The position numbers and the translations under genes are program-made. Source: Erythrobacter sp. (GTDB taxonomy: Bacteria; Pseudomonadota; Alphaproteobacteria; Sphingomonadales; Sphingomonadaceae). From it: a DNA stretch of 64,000 bases. Below, piece by piece: positions 25,287-34,353 of the stretch (the first letter of the stretch is position 1; each line of letters opens with the position of its first letter). The notes below the pieces were generated by a model. The model saw nothing but the letters and a program-made list of their open reading frames with translations. It did not search any database and was not told the DNA's origin. Location: the NCBI GenBank assembly GCA_009993605.1, contig JAACTB010000016.1, positions 22,699 through 86,698 on the forward strand, written 5' to 3'.

Positions 25287-26174
25287 TCAATCGATGCGCA
25301 CTTCGTGCCTGTCGTAGAATTCTCGCAAGCGGTGAAGCATCGACGGCCAATCGGCGGCGGTCGAACTATCGGCACGCTCATGCACGGAGCGAAGCCTCAG
25401 ATCGACGATCGGTCTTTCGATCGCTTCCAGCGTCAGATCGGTTCGGCCCCACTCTCGAATGCAGAGGCGCAGCAATTCGTATTTGCTGATTGCTGGTCCC
25501 GGCAGATGCAAGAGGCCGTGTGGTACGGGATCGCTCGCCATCACTATCTTCGCAAGGAACCGGGCGATTTCCGTCACCGGAAGACCTGTAAACCAATAGT
25601 TTGCGTACCCTTGGACGACGGGGCCGTCAGCGGACAGGATCCACGGCAGCATGCCCACAGGCCGCACGGGAGCGATCCCAATCATCGATGTCCTGATGGT
25701 GAGAGCACGGGGACCGCTTTGTTCGCCCGCAAGCTTGCTCGACGCGTAGGCATCGAGACCTTCACGCATCGGCGCGTCAGTCTCGCCGAACGGCGCGCCG
25801 GACGTCCCGAGAAAAACCGCATCCGTGCTGAAATGGACCAGGGGCGCATCGATCTCGGCTGTCAGACGACCGAGCGTTGCGGGCAGTTTTACGTTGAGAG
25901 CGTGCAGCCGACTGCCCGGTGCGTCTTCGGTGCCTTTTTTCTCGGCGATGCAGTTGATGACGACGTTCCAACCGCCCCCGCGCAATAACCGCTCCAGCCG
26001 GGTCGCGTTGGCAAGATCGCCTGACTCAACGTAGGAGAGACCTTGCGCCCATCGCTGATCGGATGACGGAATCTCGCGAACGGCCCCGGTGACCTTCGCA
26101 CCCGCATCGTGGAGAGTGCGATGGACCGCGAAGCCGAGCATCCCTGTGGCACCCAGAACAAGAACGTGGTTCAT
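25287..26174 (-). CDS. RmlD-like NAD(P)-dependent sugar reductase
   Basis: A 295-aa SDR enzyme that likely reduces a 4-keto nucleotide sugar. Seen: nucleotide site LGATGMLGFAVH at residues 7-18, FSTDAVFLG, catalytic YASSKLAGE (YxxxK), and an RmlD-type C-terminal part. It lacks the C-terminal cupin of CapF/WbjC, so it is closer to WbvR-type reductases of UDP-L-QuiNAc or L-RhaNAc routes. It probably reduces the product of the CapE-type dehydratase at 30191-31213. Final stereochemistry is unknown. Starts 10 bases after the GT2 gene. Confidence 0.8.
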   Translation of the reverse strand: MNHVLVLGATGMLGFAVHRTLHDAGAKVTGAVREIPSSDQRWAQGLSYVESGDLANATRLERLLRGGGWNVVINCIAEKKGTEDAPGSRLHALNVKLPATLGRLTAEIDAPLVHFSTDAVFLGTSGAPFGETDAPMREGLDAYASSKLAGEQSGPRALTIRTSMIGIAPVRPVGMLPWILSADGPVVQGYANYWFTGLPVTEIARFLAKIVMASDPVPHGLLHLPGPAISKYELLRLCIREWGRTDLTLEAIERPIVDLRLRSVHERADSSTAADWPSMLHRLREFYDRHEVRID

Positions 26175-26184
26175 CGGCGGATCG

Positions 26185-27321
26185 CTAGGTCTTTTGCGGG
26201 GCCGTTAGGTCGACGAACACGGCCTGCATGGAATCGTAGACCGAGGCGGATTTGGCCGGGTCATGGAATTTATTCTGGAGATATGACTTCGTCCGCAGGA
26301 GGACAAAATCCACAACTGCCTTTGCGGTTTTCATGATCACAACTGGCTTGAAGCCCGGCGAGGCCTTGATCTTGGAGATGATGGCCGAAGAATAGACTCT
26401 CGGTTCGAACACCAAAAGCGCGGCATACAAGCGAAGGAAATTGAAGGGCCGATCGGGTTCCAGTCCCGTTCTCTCCGCGACGTTCATTGCCGATTGGGCA
26501 TAGATGGTTCGGCCGGACCAGAAACGAGGGATCCGGCTGTCCCAATTGGCGAGATAGGATGCGGGGATATGCGTCTGGCGTTCGATCTCGCCATGATGCT
26601 TGCCGGCGGTGCCCGCGCCTGCGCCACTCTTGGCGGAATGCCCCGATATGACCGTGGCTTCCTCGCTCACGAGCACACGGTCTACATAGCTGCACAGGGC
26701 GACAGCATTCGCCATGTCGGGCGACGCTCCGGGGAAACAGGTCCCATGGTCGCGAACCATCGCTTCCAGGGCGGAACGCGCGACGAAGCCCTGATAGACC
26801 CTTGGCAATATGCCGAGCCCGGAAGCGGCGCCCTCGCGATAGAGCCTGGCCAAGGCAGCCTTTGTCGAGTGGACACCTTCCTCATGGCTGGACGTGGGGC
26901 GAAACGGGTCGAACCGTCCGCCGTAATTGCCCCAATGCCAGTGCTCCACTCCAGGCCAGCTATAAGTGTGGAGGCCCGGAACGATCGCTTCGAGACCCAG
27001 TTCGATCGCCTTTCGGATCTCGGATATGCTTGCGCTGGGTAGGACGGCATCGTCATCCCCGATGCCGATGACGAACTGCCCTTGCGCCAAGGCGATGGCC
27101 CGGTCGAAATTCTGGTGCATGTTGAGCGTATCGGTCGAATGGAAATAGCGTACGCGCGAATCCGCCAGCGCCTCGATCCTCTGCCCCAGGCGATCGTCGC
27201 TCGAATTGTCATGGACGATGATCTCGAAATCCTGGCTTTGGTCGAGAAGCATGGCCCGGATGACATTCTCCGCTGTATCCTGCCGATCCTTGCTAGGTAT
27301 GACGATGGACAATACGGTCAT
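26185..27321 (-). CDS. Glycosyltransferase family 2
   Basis: A 378-aa inverting GT-A transferase. Seen: MTVLSIVIPSKDRQDTAE, EIIVHDNSSDDRLG, and the acidic metal/nucleotide motif GIGDDDAVLP near residue 96. The C-terminal part has no clear membrane segment. It starts inside the end of the wzy-like gene (29-base overlap) and likely adds one sugar of the repeat on the cytoplasmic face. Donor and acceptor cannot be told. Confidence 0.85.
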   Translation of the reverse strand: MTVLSIVIPSKDRQDTAENVIRAMLLDQSQDFEIIVHDNSSDDRLGQRIEALADSRVRYFHSTDTLNMHQNFDRAIALAQGQFVIGIGDDDAVLPSASISEIRKAIELGLEAIVPGLHTYSWPGVEHWHWGNYGGRFDPFRPTSSHEEGVHSTKAALARLYREGAASGLGILPRVYQGFVARSALEAMVRDHGTCFPGASPDMANAVALCSYVDRVLVSEEATVISGHSAKSGAGAGTAGKHHGEIERQTHIPASYLANWDSRIPRFWSGRTIYAQSAMNVAERTGLEPDRPFNFLRLYAALLVFEPRVYSSAIISKIKASPGFKPVVIMKTAKAVVDFVLLRTKSYLQNKFHDPAKSASVYDSMQAVFVDLTAPQKT

Positions 27322-28621
27322 CGATATGCCTTTCTCGAAAGGGTGCGTTCCCGACCGCGGTCTTCGCTGGCGCCCTGACGGGCCGGTCTGCCGTTCGTTT
27401 GAATTTGTACCCCAGGATTCCGGCGCAGGTCAGGTAGGTCCAAAACTCAGGGTTGCCCGGAATGCTGCCGGAAGAAAGTGAGAGCACGAGAAGGCAGATC
27501 GTTACCAAGCCGATGGACACGCCTTCGGGCCCCGCAACCCCGCGGACCAATTGCCAGGTGCCCCAGGAGAGATAGACCACGGCGGCAAACATGAGTGCAC
27601 TGCCGAACAGGCCGGTAGCCATCAGGCTCTCAAGGAAGACATTGTGGGGCATGTAGGACCCGCGGGTGACGATGTAGCTGCTCCCGAACCACGGGTTGGC
27701 AAGGAAATCACTCCACGCCAGCGCATAGATGAAATCGCGCTCTTCCGTACCGCCGGTCATCCGCTCGTCGATCATCATCCGGAAACGGTCGACAAGCTGG
27801 ATATCGACGTCCTGAACCTGGACTACCGCGATCACGACCACCAGGATCGCGATGAAATAGAGCCAGCTGCGCAACTGCAATTTAACGCGATCCCGCCAGC
27901 GTGACGCTGCGTAGATCAGAGCCAGAAAAGCCAGGACGAATGCCAGAGCGGGGCCGCGCGATGCGCCCAGCAGCATATTGGCCATGCCCAAACCAATCAG
28001 CGAGAGATGGGCGATCTGGGAACCCGCCGACATCTTTTTCAGCACTGCCACTCGTCCCGCCGCGAAGACTGCCAGCATCGCTCCGGTCAATCCGATGGTT
28101 ATCGGATTGAGAAGCGCTGTGCCTTCGAGCTCTCCATCGACCTGCATTCTTCCGGAGAAGGCGGTGTTCAATGTCACGTCTCCTCCGAGGAAGACATGGA
28201 GGAGCAGCGCGACATTCGCGATCCCCAGCAGCAGGAAGGTGCCCTTGTGTATCAGGCGCAGATCGGTCTTCTCGATCGCGAGATAGCAAACGATGATCGG
28301 CAGAACGGTGAGGCCGAAAAGATAGCCGAACACATATGTCTGGCTTTGCAGGGGCAGGAGGATCCCGAGGACCAACACGTCGTAAAGGACCCGCGCGGAG
28401 TACACGAGAAAAAACAGGATAAGCGGGACAGCGACGAAATTCCGTCGGCTTTTGATCGAAAACGCAAACAAAAGGGAGAAGAGGAACATCCCCGCAATCG
28501 CTATCTTCATCGCGACGTTGAAGGCGCTGACGTCCGCACCCAGGGCGAGCATCGTCACTGTCGTGATCGGGTAGCTGAAGCACACCAGCAGCAACGCTAC
28601 GATATATAGTCTTCTACCCAT
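27293..28621 (-). CDS. wzy: Polysaccharide polymerase (Wzy-like, O-antigen polymerase/ligase fold)
   Basis: A 442-aa inner-membrane protein with about 11-12 hydrophobic helices and a large periplasmic loop (about residues 275-330). The motif GASRGPALAFVLAFLALIY and the loop sequence YMPHNVFLESLMATG with a conserved His match the Wzy/WaaL superfamily. Position directly after wzx favours the polymerase that joins repeat units at the periplasmic face. The C-terminus is a 40-residue basic cytoplasmic tail. A second member of the superfamily lies at 43150-44562. Confidence 0.8.
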   Translation of the reverse strand: MGRRLYIVALLLVCFSYPITTVTMLALGADVSAFNVAMKIAIAGMFLFSLLFAFSIKSRRNFVAVPLILFFLVYSARVLYDVLVLGILLPLQSQTYVFGYLFGLTVLPIIVCYLAIEKTDLRLIHKGTFLLLGIANVALLLHVFLGGDVTLNTAFSGRMQVDGELEGTALLNPITIGLTGAMLAVFAAGRVAVLKKMSAGSQIAHLSLIGLGMANMLLGASRGPALAFVLAFLALIYAASRWRDRVKLQLRSWLYFIAILVVVIAVVQVQDVDIQLVDRFRMMIDERMTGGTEERDFIYALAWSDFLANPWFGSSYIVTRGSYMPHNVFLESLMATGLFGSALMFAAVVYLSWGTWQLVRGVAGPEGVSIGLVTICLLVLSLSSGSIPGNPEFWTYLTCAGILGYKFKRTADRPVRAPAKTAVGNAPFRERHIDDRIVHRHT

Positions 28622-28623
28622 GA

Positions 28624-30177
28624 CTATAGGCTTTCCGGCTGCGCACTGCTTGGAGCGGCGCGTGATGAAGATGCCATGACGTCAGGCACTTCAACGAGAT
28701 TGAACTTTGCCGACACCGCGGCGTTCAGGCGAGGAATCAATAGCCATAACGCTCCGATCATAAGGGCGGCGAGCGCACAGCCAAGGAACAGTGTCGCCAG
28801 CGCTCCAAAGTCCAGGGAAGCCGCAATGCGTTGGCCAAGAGCCGTGGTGGAGAGGCCTGCCGCGCCGATCAAGGCTATCGTGGCCAGTGCAAGCCAAACG
28901 GAACAATAACCGACGCGTGGACCCACTACCCGGATCGAGAGCACGAGGAAATTCAGAATATTGAAGATCAACCAAGGGATGGCGACGGCGGTGATCCCCC
29001 AGATGCTGGCGCCGATTGCCATCGTCGGCGGACTTAGGATCAGCGTGACGATTCCGATCATCACCGAGGTCTGGTTATGGCCGCAAGCCAGGCCGACATA
29101 GAAGGCAACGGACCCGACTGCGAGGAAGAACCCGCCGGAGACGAGCAATTGCGCCAGCAGGCCTGCGTATTGCGGCAGGTCCACATCGGGAAGCCACAGG
29201 GAGAAGATCTCGTCGGTGTAAAACGCGATTCCAGCTGATGAGAAAGCTGCCAGCGCTCCGACGATTGCAGTCAGCATCAAATAGGATTTCTGCAATTCGC
29301 GAAAGTTCTTGCTCTCGAAAAAGCCCGTCATTCTCGGCAAAGCCGCAATCAGGATGGGGATGACCATGGCGTAGGGAACCAGGCCCAAGGTGGATGCGAT
29401 CGTATAAAAGCCAAGGTCCTCGACGCTGAACAGTTTGCTGACGACGAGCTTGTCCAGCTGCGTGTTGACGGAGGCGACGGCCTGGATGGCGAGCATGCCT
29501 GCCGAAAACTGCCATACCGGCAAGAAAAGACGGAAATCGGGCCTGGCGAAAAAGAAAGGGCGCTTCCCGAGCAAGGCCAGCGCCACCGATCGGGTAACCA
29601 GAAGCACGATCAAATTGGCCGCGATCTGCCATAAAAAGAACGTTTCAAGGGACGGAGAGGCGGCAAGCACGGGAAGAACCGCGAAGGAACGCAAGCTGGT
29701 CGCAAAAACCAGAAGCCCGTTTGCGATCACCTGGCGCTGCAATCCCAACAGTGCCGCTGTATAAAGCGGGCTCATCAATTGCGGCACCAGGCATAGACCC
29801 ATCAGCATGACGCTGCGCTCGATCTCGTGTGCTCCCACCTGGCCGCTGGATCCCAGCCATGACTCCGCGATCGGACCGGCAAGTGCGATGACCAGCCAGG
29901 CAGCCAGGCCCAGAGCGACGAGCAGGATTGCTTCCATGGATGCCAGCAAACGCGGCAGGTGCTCTCCCGTCGGCGCGCGCGCGACCTCGCGTGTGAAGGT
30001 CGGCGTGAAGCCGGCATCCATGAGCGCGCCGAAGGTCAGGATGATCGTGTAGAAGGAGATCACGCCGAAGCCGGCCTCGCCGACATACGCGATGTAGAAG
30101 GGTATGACGATGTACCCTGCGGCTATCGTGAACAGGCGCCCCAGGTAGTTCGCAATTATATTATAGGCGAAAGTCAC
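28624..30177 (-). CDS. wzx: Repeat-unit flippase (Wzx, MOP superfamily)
   Basis: A 517-aa membrane protein with about 14 helices that should flip undecaprenyl-linked repeat units to the periplasm. Seen: the family-like N-terminus NIIANYLGRLFTIAAGYIVIPFYI, then regularly spaced hydrophobic stretches through residue 490 and a short Ser/Pro-rich tail. It is 2 bases before wzy and 13 bases after the dehydratase gene. Sequence is diverse in this family, so substrate cannot be told. Confidence 0.85.
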   Translation of the reverse strand: MTFAYNIIANYLGRLFTIAAGYIVIPFYIAYVGEAGFGVISFYTIILTFGALMDAGFTPTFTREVARAPTGEHLPRLLASMEAILLVALGLAAWLVIALAGPIAESWLGSSGQVGAHEIERSVMLMGLCLVPQLMSPLYTAALLGLQRQVIANGLLVFATSLRSFAVLPVLAASPSLETFFLWQIAANLIVLLVTRSVALALLGKRPFFFARPDFRLFLPVWQFSAGMLAIQAVASVNTQLDKLVVSKLFSVEDLGFYTIASTLGLVPYAMVIPILIAALPRMTGFFESKNFRELQKSYLMLTAIVGALAAFSSAGIAFYTDEIFSLWLPDVDLPQYAGLLAQLLVSGGFFLAVGSVAFYVGLACGHNQTSVMIGIVTLILSPPTMAIGASIWGITAVAIPWLIFNILNFLVLSIRVVGPRVGYCSVWLALATIALIGAAGLSTTALGQRIAASLDFGALATLFLGCALAALMIGALWLLIPRLNAAVSAKFNLVEVPDVMASSSRAAPSSAQPESL

Positions 30178-30190
30178 TCCGCACGCTCGC

Positions 30191-31213
30191 TCAGACTGGG
30201 TCTAGGTCGAGCTGCCTTCTGACGTAGTCCACGGTCAGCAGCAGCTTCTTCACTTCTTCCACGTCAAGTTGCTCGGTGCTGGCCGAAGTGTAATCTTCCA
30301 CCAGATCGGGTGCCGGATCACCTTCGGAAGAATAAATACCGTAATCGAGGCCGCGATGGTCGGAAGGGATCTTGTAATAGCGATCCATCTCGACCGCCTT
30401 GGCCATCTCCTCGCGCGAGATGAGCGTCTCGTGGAGCTTCTCGCCATGCCGGGAGCCGATAACCTCGATCGGGACATCGCTGTTGAATAGCTCTTTGAGA
30501 GCGAGCGCGAGATTTTCGACGCTGCAGGCAGGCGACTTCTGAACGAAAAGATCGCCATGCTCTCCATGTTCAAACGCATGGTAGACCAAATCCACCGAAT
30601 CCGCGAGGGTCATGAGAAACCGGGTCATCAACGGGTTGGTCAGGGAGAGCGGCTTGTTCTGCCGGATCTTCTCGATGAAAAGGGGAATGACGGAGCCGCG
30701 GGACGCCATCACGTTTCCGTATCGGGTGGCGCACAGCACGGTTCCGCTGACCGTGGAATTCCGCCGCGCGCGCGCGAGCAGAACCTTTTCGGCCATGGAC
30801 TTGGAAATGCCCATCGCATTGATGGGGTAGACCGCCTTGTCCGTGCTGAGGAGGATGAGTTTCTCGACGCCGGCGTCTTCGGCGGCGTTTATCACGTTGT
30901 CCGTCCCGATCACATTGGTCGCGACCGCTTCCATCGGGAAGAATTCGCAGGAGGGAACCTGCTTCAGCGCGGCCGCGTGATAGACGTAATCGACGCCCTT
31001 CATCGCCAGCTCGAGCGAGCGCAGGTCGCGCACGTCCCCGATTACGAACCGAACGCGGGGATTCCCCAGCTCGATCCGCATATCTTCCTGCTTCTTCTCG
31101 TCCCGACTGAATACGATGATCTCGCGCACGTCGGTCGAGAGGAACCTGCGCAGGACGGTATTCCCGAACGATCCGGTTCCGCCTGTGATGAGTATGGTCT
31201 TGTCTGTCAGCAT
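30191..31213 (-). CDS. UDP-GlcNAc 4,6-dehydratase, 5-inverting type (CapE/WbjB/FnlA-like)
   Basis: A 340-aa soluble SDR enzyme. Seen: GGTGSFGNTVLRRFL at the start, YVYHAAALKQVPSCEFFP, and STDKAVYPINAMGISK with Met in place of Tyr (MxxxK), and the C-terminal GEKLHETLISREE. This set is typical of enzymes that dehydrate UDP-GlcNAc and epimerise C5 to give the L-series 4-keto sugar precursor of L-FucNAc, L-QuiNAc or L-RhaNAc; a PseB-like role is the alternative. I used the ATG at 31213. Works probably with the RmlD-like reductase at 25287. Confidence 0.88.
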   Translation of the reverse strand: MLTDKTILITGGTGSFGNTVLRRFLSTDVREIIVFSRDEKKQEDMRIELGNPRVRFVIGDVRDLRSLELAMKGVDYVYHAAALKQVPSCEFFPMEAVATNVIGTDNVINAAEDAGVEKLILLSTDKAVYPINAMGISKSMAEKVLLARARRNSTVSGTVLCATRYGNVMASRGSVIPLFIEKIRQNKPLSLTNPLMTRFLMTLADSVDLVYHAFEHGEHGDLFVQKSPACSVENLALALKELFNSDVPIEVIGSRHGEKLHETLISREEMAKAVEMDRYYKIPSDHRGLDYGIYSSEGDPAPDLVEDYTSASTEQLDVEEVKKLLLTVDYVRRQLDLDPV

Positions 31214-31251
31214 ATCAGAATCCTCGGCAGTTCGCGCCTGTCGATGCAATT

Positions 31252-32418
31252 TCACCATTCACGGTATTCTGGGAGGAGCGTGACGATCTTTTCGTATTTG
31301 CCCCGCAATTTGTCCGCGATCGTCGGGGCGTAATTCCAGGCTAGAATGACGCAACACGATCCGCTCTGGCCCGTATAGGGATTGATCGGCACGTCGGTGC
31401 CGACGATGTAGCGTCCCTGGCGGAACGAGGAATCGTCGAAAACCTGCCTGAAAGCATCCCCGCCGCCGACCATGTTCACGAACATTTGTGACCGTCCGGC
31501 GGCCCCGTAACCGTCGACCTTGCCGTAGCTATCCCGAAGCTCCTCCGACTGGGCTGCGCACCGCTCGATCGTCCCAGAGAAGCGATCCTCCGCGACGAGT
31601 TCGTCGCGCTGCACGGGTTGGGCCGGCAGGCTGTCCGAGGTCGTGAGCCGTGAGATACACCGGATCCCGCCTCCGTGCATCGGGATGTTGTCGATCCGGA
31701 CGATGTCGAACCCATACCGGGCGAGCAGCCGGGAAATCGTGGAGGCTGTGAAGTAGGTCAGATGCTCGTGATAGATCGTGTCGAATTGCGCTTCTTCGAT
31801 AAGGATGCGCCCGTCGTGCACTTCGATTGCGAACAGTCCACCGTCTCGCAACGCCTGTTTTGCTGCAATTACCGCACTGCCGACATCGTGGATGTGTGCG
31901 AACACGTTCGAGCACGTGACGAGATCGAAGGTTCCGGTCAGTCCTTCGGCCTCGACCAGATCCGGAGAGAAGAAGCCGGAGCGCACGTCCAACCCCTTCT
32001 CTCGCGCAAGATCGGCCACATTGTCCGACGCGTCCACGCCGACGCAGGCAAACCCGCGGCGCGTGAGCTTGTCGAGAAGGACGCCGTCATTGCAGCCGAA
32101 CTCCAGCACCTTGGCGGTCGGTTCGAGCAGTTCTTCGATAACCCCGGCATACTCGTCGAAGTGGCGGACGAGATCGGGAACGGTCGAGGACGAATATCGA
32201 TAGTCGGCGTGGAAGATCTCTTCGAGCGGCGGCAAATTGGTCACCTGGAGCAAAGCGCAATCGTCACACTGCGTCAGGTCCAGGGGAAATTTCTTGGCCG
32301 TCTCCTGGCTCTCGGGCACGAGGGGGAATTGGCCGGCCAGGGGCTGCGGACCAAAATCGTAAACGAGGGTAAGATTCTCGGAGCCGCACGACCGGCACTG
32401 GGTGGCACGCATGTTCAC
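31252..32418 (-). CDS. SAM-dependent sugar C-methyltransferase
   Basis: A 388-aa enzyme of the TylCIII/NovU type, which adds a methyl group to a carbon beside a keto group of a nucleotide sugar. Seen: N-terminal zinc-binding cysteines (CRSCGSENL and CDDCALLQV), SAM site VLEFGCNDGVLLDKL near residue 105, FDLVTCSNVFAHIHD, the conserved YHEHLTYFT, and a C-terminal SAM-family domain. It directly precedes the CapE-like dehydratase gene, suggesting a branched 6-deoxy amino sugar. The 127-base gap upstream holds no gene I can support. Confidence 0.85.
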   Translation of the reverse strand: MNMRATQCRSCGSENLTLVYDFGPQPLAGQFPLVPESQETAKKFPLDLTQCDDCALLQVTNLPPLEEIFHADYRYSSSTVPDLVRHFDEYAGVIEELLEPTAKVLEFGCNDGVLLDKLTRRGFACVGVDASDNVADLAREKGLDVRSGFFSPDLVEAEGLTGTFDLVTCSNVFAHIHDVGSAVIAAKQALRDGGLFAIEVHDGRILIEEAQFDTIYHEHLTYFTASTISRLLARYGFDIVRIDNIPMHGGGIRCISRLTTSDSLPAQPVQRDELVAEDRFSGTIERCAAQSEELRDSYGKVDGYGAAGRSQMFVNMVGGGDAFRQVFDDSSFRQGRYIVGTDVPINPYTGQSGSCCVILAWNYAPTIADKLRGKYEKIVTLLPEYREW

Positions 32419-32545
32419 CTTCTGAGTGAGTCTTCAATGTTGGATAAAACCTGGCCGACCTACGCACTGGAAATCAGGATGTCGAGCCGTGATGTCCGGT
32501 GGCGAGGCAAGCATGGGCGATCATTCCCACGGCGACCCGCTGCCG

Positions 32546-33742
32546 TCAGACCTTTGCGGCGCTGCCGGGCATCCATTCGCGCACCGCCCTGTCGGCTATG
32601 GAGGTGTACGCGAAATGCGCCGGGCCCACCCGCCGCGCCGCGTCCGCGAGGCCTTCCAGCATGGGATTATGCGGGTCGCTCAGCGTGACGAGCAGACCGT
32701 CTAGCGTCTCGTCGTCGGCCCGCTCGATCGTGATGGTGTTGCCCCCCTTGTCGAGGTGATCGATCCCCGGCCAACGGTGAATGACGACGGGCAGCCCGAG
32801 CCCGATCGCCTGCTCCCACAATACGGAGTGCGTGCCGGGGAAGAACGCGACATCGCCGGAAAGCAGCAGACCGGAAATGTCCTTGGCTTCGGCCCAGCCG
32901 GTGCGGTGTATCGCATCGCATCTGGGCACTTCATCCAGCAGACGGGCAGTTTCCTCGTCGGGTTTCCCGAAGATCACGAGATGCGCGTTGCCGAGCTTTC
33001 CCTCATTCTTCAAATGGGAGAAGCGCGTCGCCAGCTTGTGAATGTTCTTCCGCTTGTCGAGCTTGCCACCGGTCACGAAGACGACATCGTTCTCTCCGAT
33101 CCCGAGATCGCGACGGATATCCGCCCGCAACCTAGCGCGTTGCGCCGGATCGAGGCCGGTGTCCTCCACGCCGAAGGGCAGGATCTCGATCTTGGCCGGA
33201 TCGATCCCGTACATTTCTTGGAGAAAGCTCGCACGCGCCGGCAGGGTTGCCCAGTGACGGGCGATCGCGTGGTCGCTGCTGCGGACGATCCAACGATACA
33301 GCAGGCCATGCAGGAGATGTTTAGACGCGAACCCACGGGCGCTGTTCACATAATCGGTGTGGCAGTCGGCAACCAGGGGAATGTCGTGCGCCTGTGCGTA
33401 ACGCGCCACCTTGCGCAGGTCCCAGAACTGCGTGTCGTGCGTGAAGATCAAATCGGGGCGAAAAGCCTCAAGGCTTGCGGTCACATCTTCGTAGGCGCGC
33501 AGCTTCGGCGCGAGGCGTTTCGGCACCCAACTCGCATAGGCAAGCCTTTTTACGGTGATGCCGTCTTCGTTCACGTAGGTGCGGGGGTCGTCATAGACCC
33601 GTTCCGGGCCACGGTAATTCTCGGTCGACGCGATGACCATCACCTCATGCCCCTGCGCCTTGTGCACGCGCGGCAGGATGTTTTCCTGATAGCCGAAGCC
33701 ATCGATGTAGAATGCGGCGAGGCAGACATGCGCTATGCGCAT
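32546..33742 (-). CDS. Glycosyltransferase family 4
   Basis: A 398-aa GT-B transferase. Seen: N-terminal domain with DLIFTHDTQFWDLRKV, then the donor domain with ILPFGVEDTG, FVTGGKLDKRKNIHKL, LVIFGKPDEE, and the ExGLPVVIHRW-like region IGLGLPVVIHRWPGID. Likely adds one sugar of the repeat unit at the cytoplasmic face. It overlaps the LbH acyltransferase gene upstream by 10 bases. Donor unknown. Confidence 0.84.
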   Translation of the reverse strand: MRIAHVCLAAFYIDGFGYQENILPRVHKAQGHEVMVIASTENYRGPERVYDDPRTYVNEDGITVKRLAYASWVPKRLAPKLRAYEDVTASLEAFRPDLIFTHDTQFWDLRKVARYAQAHDIPLVADCHTDYVNSARGFASKHLLHGLLYRWIVRSSDHAIARHWATLPARASFLQEMYGIDPAKIEILPFGVEDTGLDPAQRARLRADIRRDLGIGENDVVFVTGGKLDKRKNIHKLATRFSHLKNEGKLGNAHLVIFGKPDEETARLLDEVPRCDAIHRTGWAEAKDISGLLLSGDVAFFPGTHSVLWEQAIGLGLPVVIHRWPGIDHLDKGGNTITIERADDETLDGLLVTLSDPHNPMLEGLADAARRVGPAHFAYTSIADRAVREWMPGSAAKV

Positions 33743-34353
33743 TGCTCAAGTTCCTTCAAGAATTCTTCGGGTTGCCTGATCTTGTGAGCGCATCTTTCCA
33801 GAACGCTGTCGGGTTTTTCCCACCATTCGCTTGCGATTAGGCGTTCGCGCAGGTTTTCGTCGAAGCGATAGCGGATATGTCTGGCGGGGCTTCCACCGCA
33901 GATGCTGTACGGTTCGACATCCCGCGTAACCACTGCGCCGGCACCGATCACCGCACCGTGGCCGATGGTCACGCCTTGCATCACGATGGCCCGGTAACCG
34001 ACCCAGACGTCCGCGCCAATTGACGTTCGGTCGGGCGCGGGCCGAGGAAATTCCGAGAATTTCTTGGCGACGCTGTCCCGGCCTTCGTAGAAGACCGGCG
34101 ACATCCCCACCCATTCTACGGGATGGCGGCCCCCACCGATGGCCACGTGGTTGGCTATCGAACAAAACGGCCCGATATCCGCATTGGAAATTTCGCAATC
34201 ATACCCGCAGAAAGAGTGCCGACCCATCGTCGACGCCACGAAATTCGATCCGGGCTCCACCTTCGCGGTCGGATGGACGCGGCTGCCGGTTATCGCGGCA
34301 CCGCGCAGCTTTTTCAGGCCTTTGCTCCAGATATAGGCGAGCTTTCCGCTCAA
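33733..34353 (-). CDS. Left-handed beta-helix acyltransferase (CatB/xenobiotic type)
   Basis: A hexapeptide-repeat O-acetyltransferase-like protein, probably acting on the polysaccharide or a precursor sugar. Seen: repeats from VHPTAKVEPGSNFV onward, ISNADIGPFCSIANHVAIGG, catalytic-type His in GGGRHPVEWVG, and GAGAVVTRDVEPYSICGGSPAR. I place the start at a TTG (34353) that overlaps the asnB stop in TTGA, giving 206 aa and close coupling. An ATG at 34392 (219 aa) inside asnB is the alternative. Confidence 0.8.
   Translation of the reverse strand: MSGKLAYIWSKGLKKLRGAAITGSRVHPTAKVEPGSNFVASTMGRHSFCGYDCEISNADIGPFCSIANHVAIGGGRHPVEWVGMSPVFYEGRDSVAKKFSEFPRPAPDRTSIGADVWVGYRAIVMQGVTIGHGAVIGAGAVVTRDVEPYSICGGSPARHIRYRFDENLRERLIASEWWEKPDSVLERCAHKIRQPEEFLKELEQCA

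Noticed and set aside
25163..25381. 72-aa minus-strand frame ending in ATGA at the start of the WbpG-like gene
   Set aside because: The overlap looks like coupling, but half lies inside the reductase gene and the peptide has no family-like feature; kept as non-coding gap.
24249..25988. 579-aa plus-strand frame across the amidotransferase and reductase genes
   Set aside because: Antisense to two recognisable enzymes; no signal or motif of its own.
30150..30170. TATAAT-like sequence on the minus strand near the wzx start
   Set aside because: It lies inside the first codons of wzx (Tyr-Asn-Ile-Ile) and has no suitable -35.
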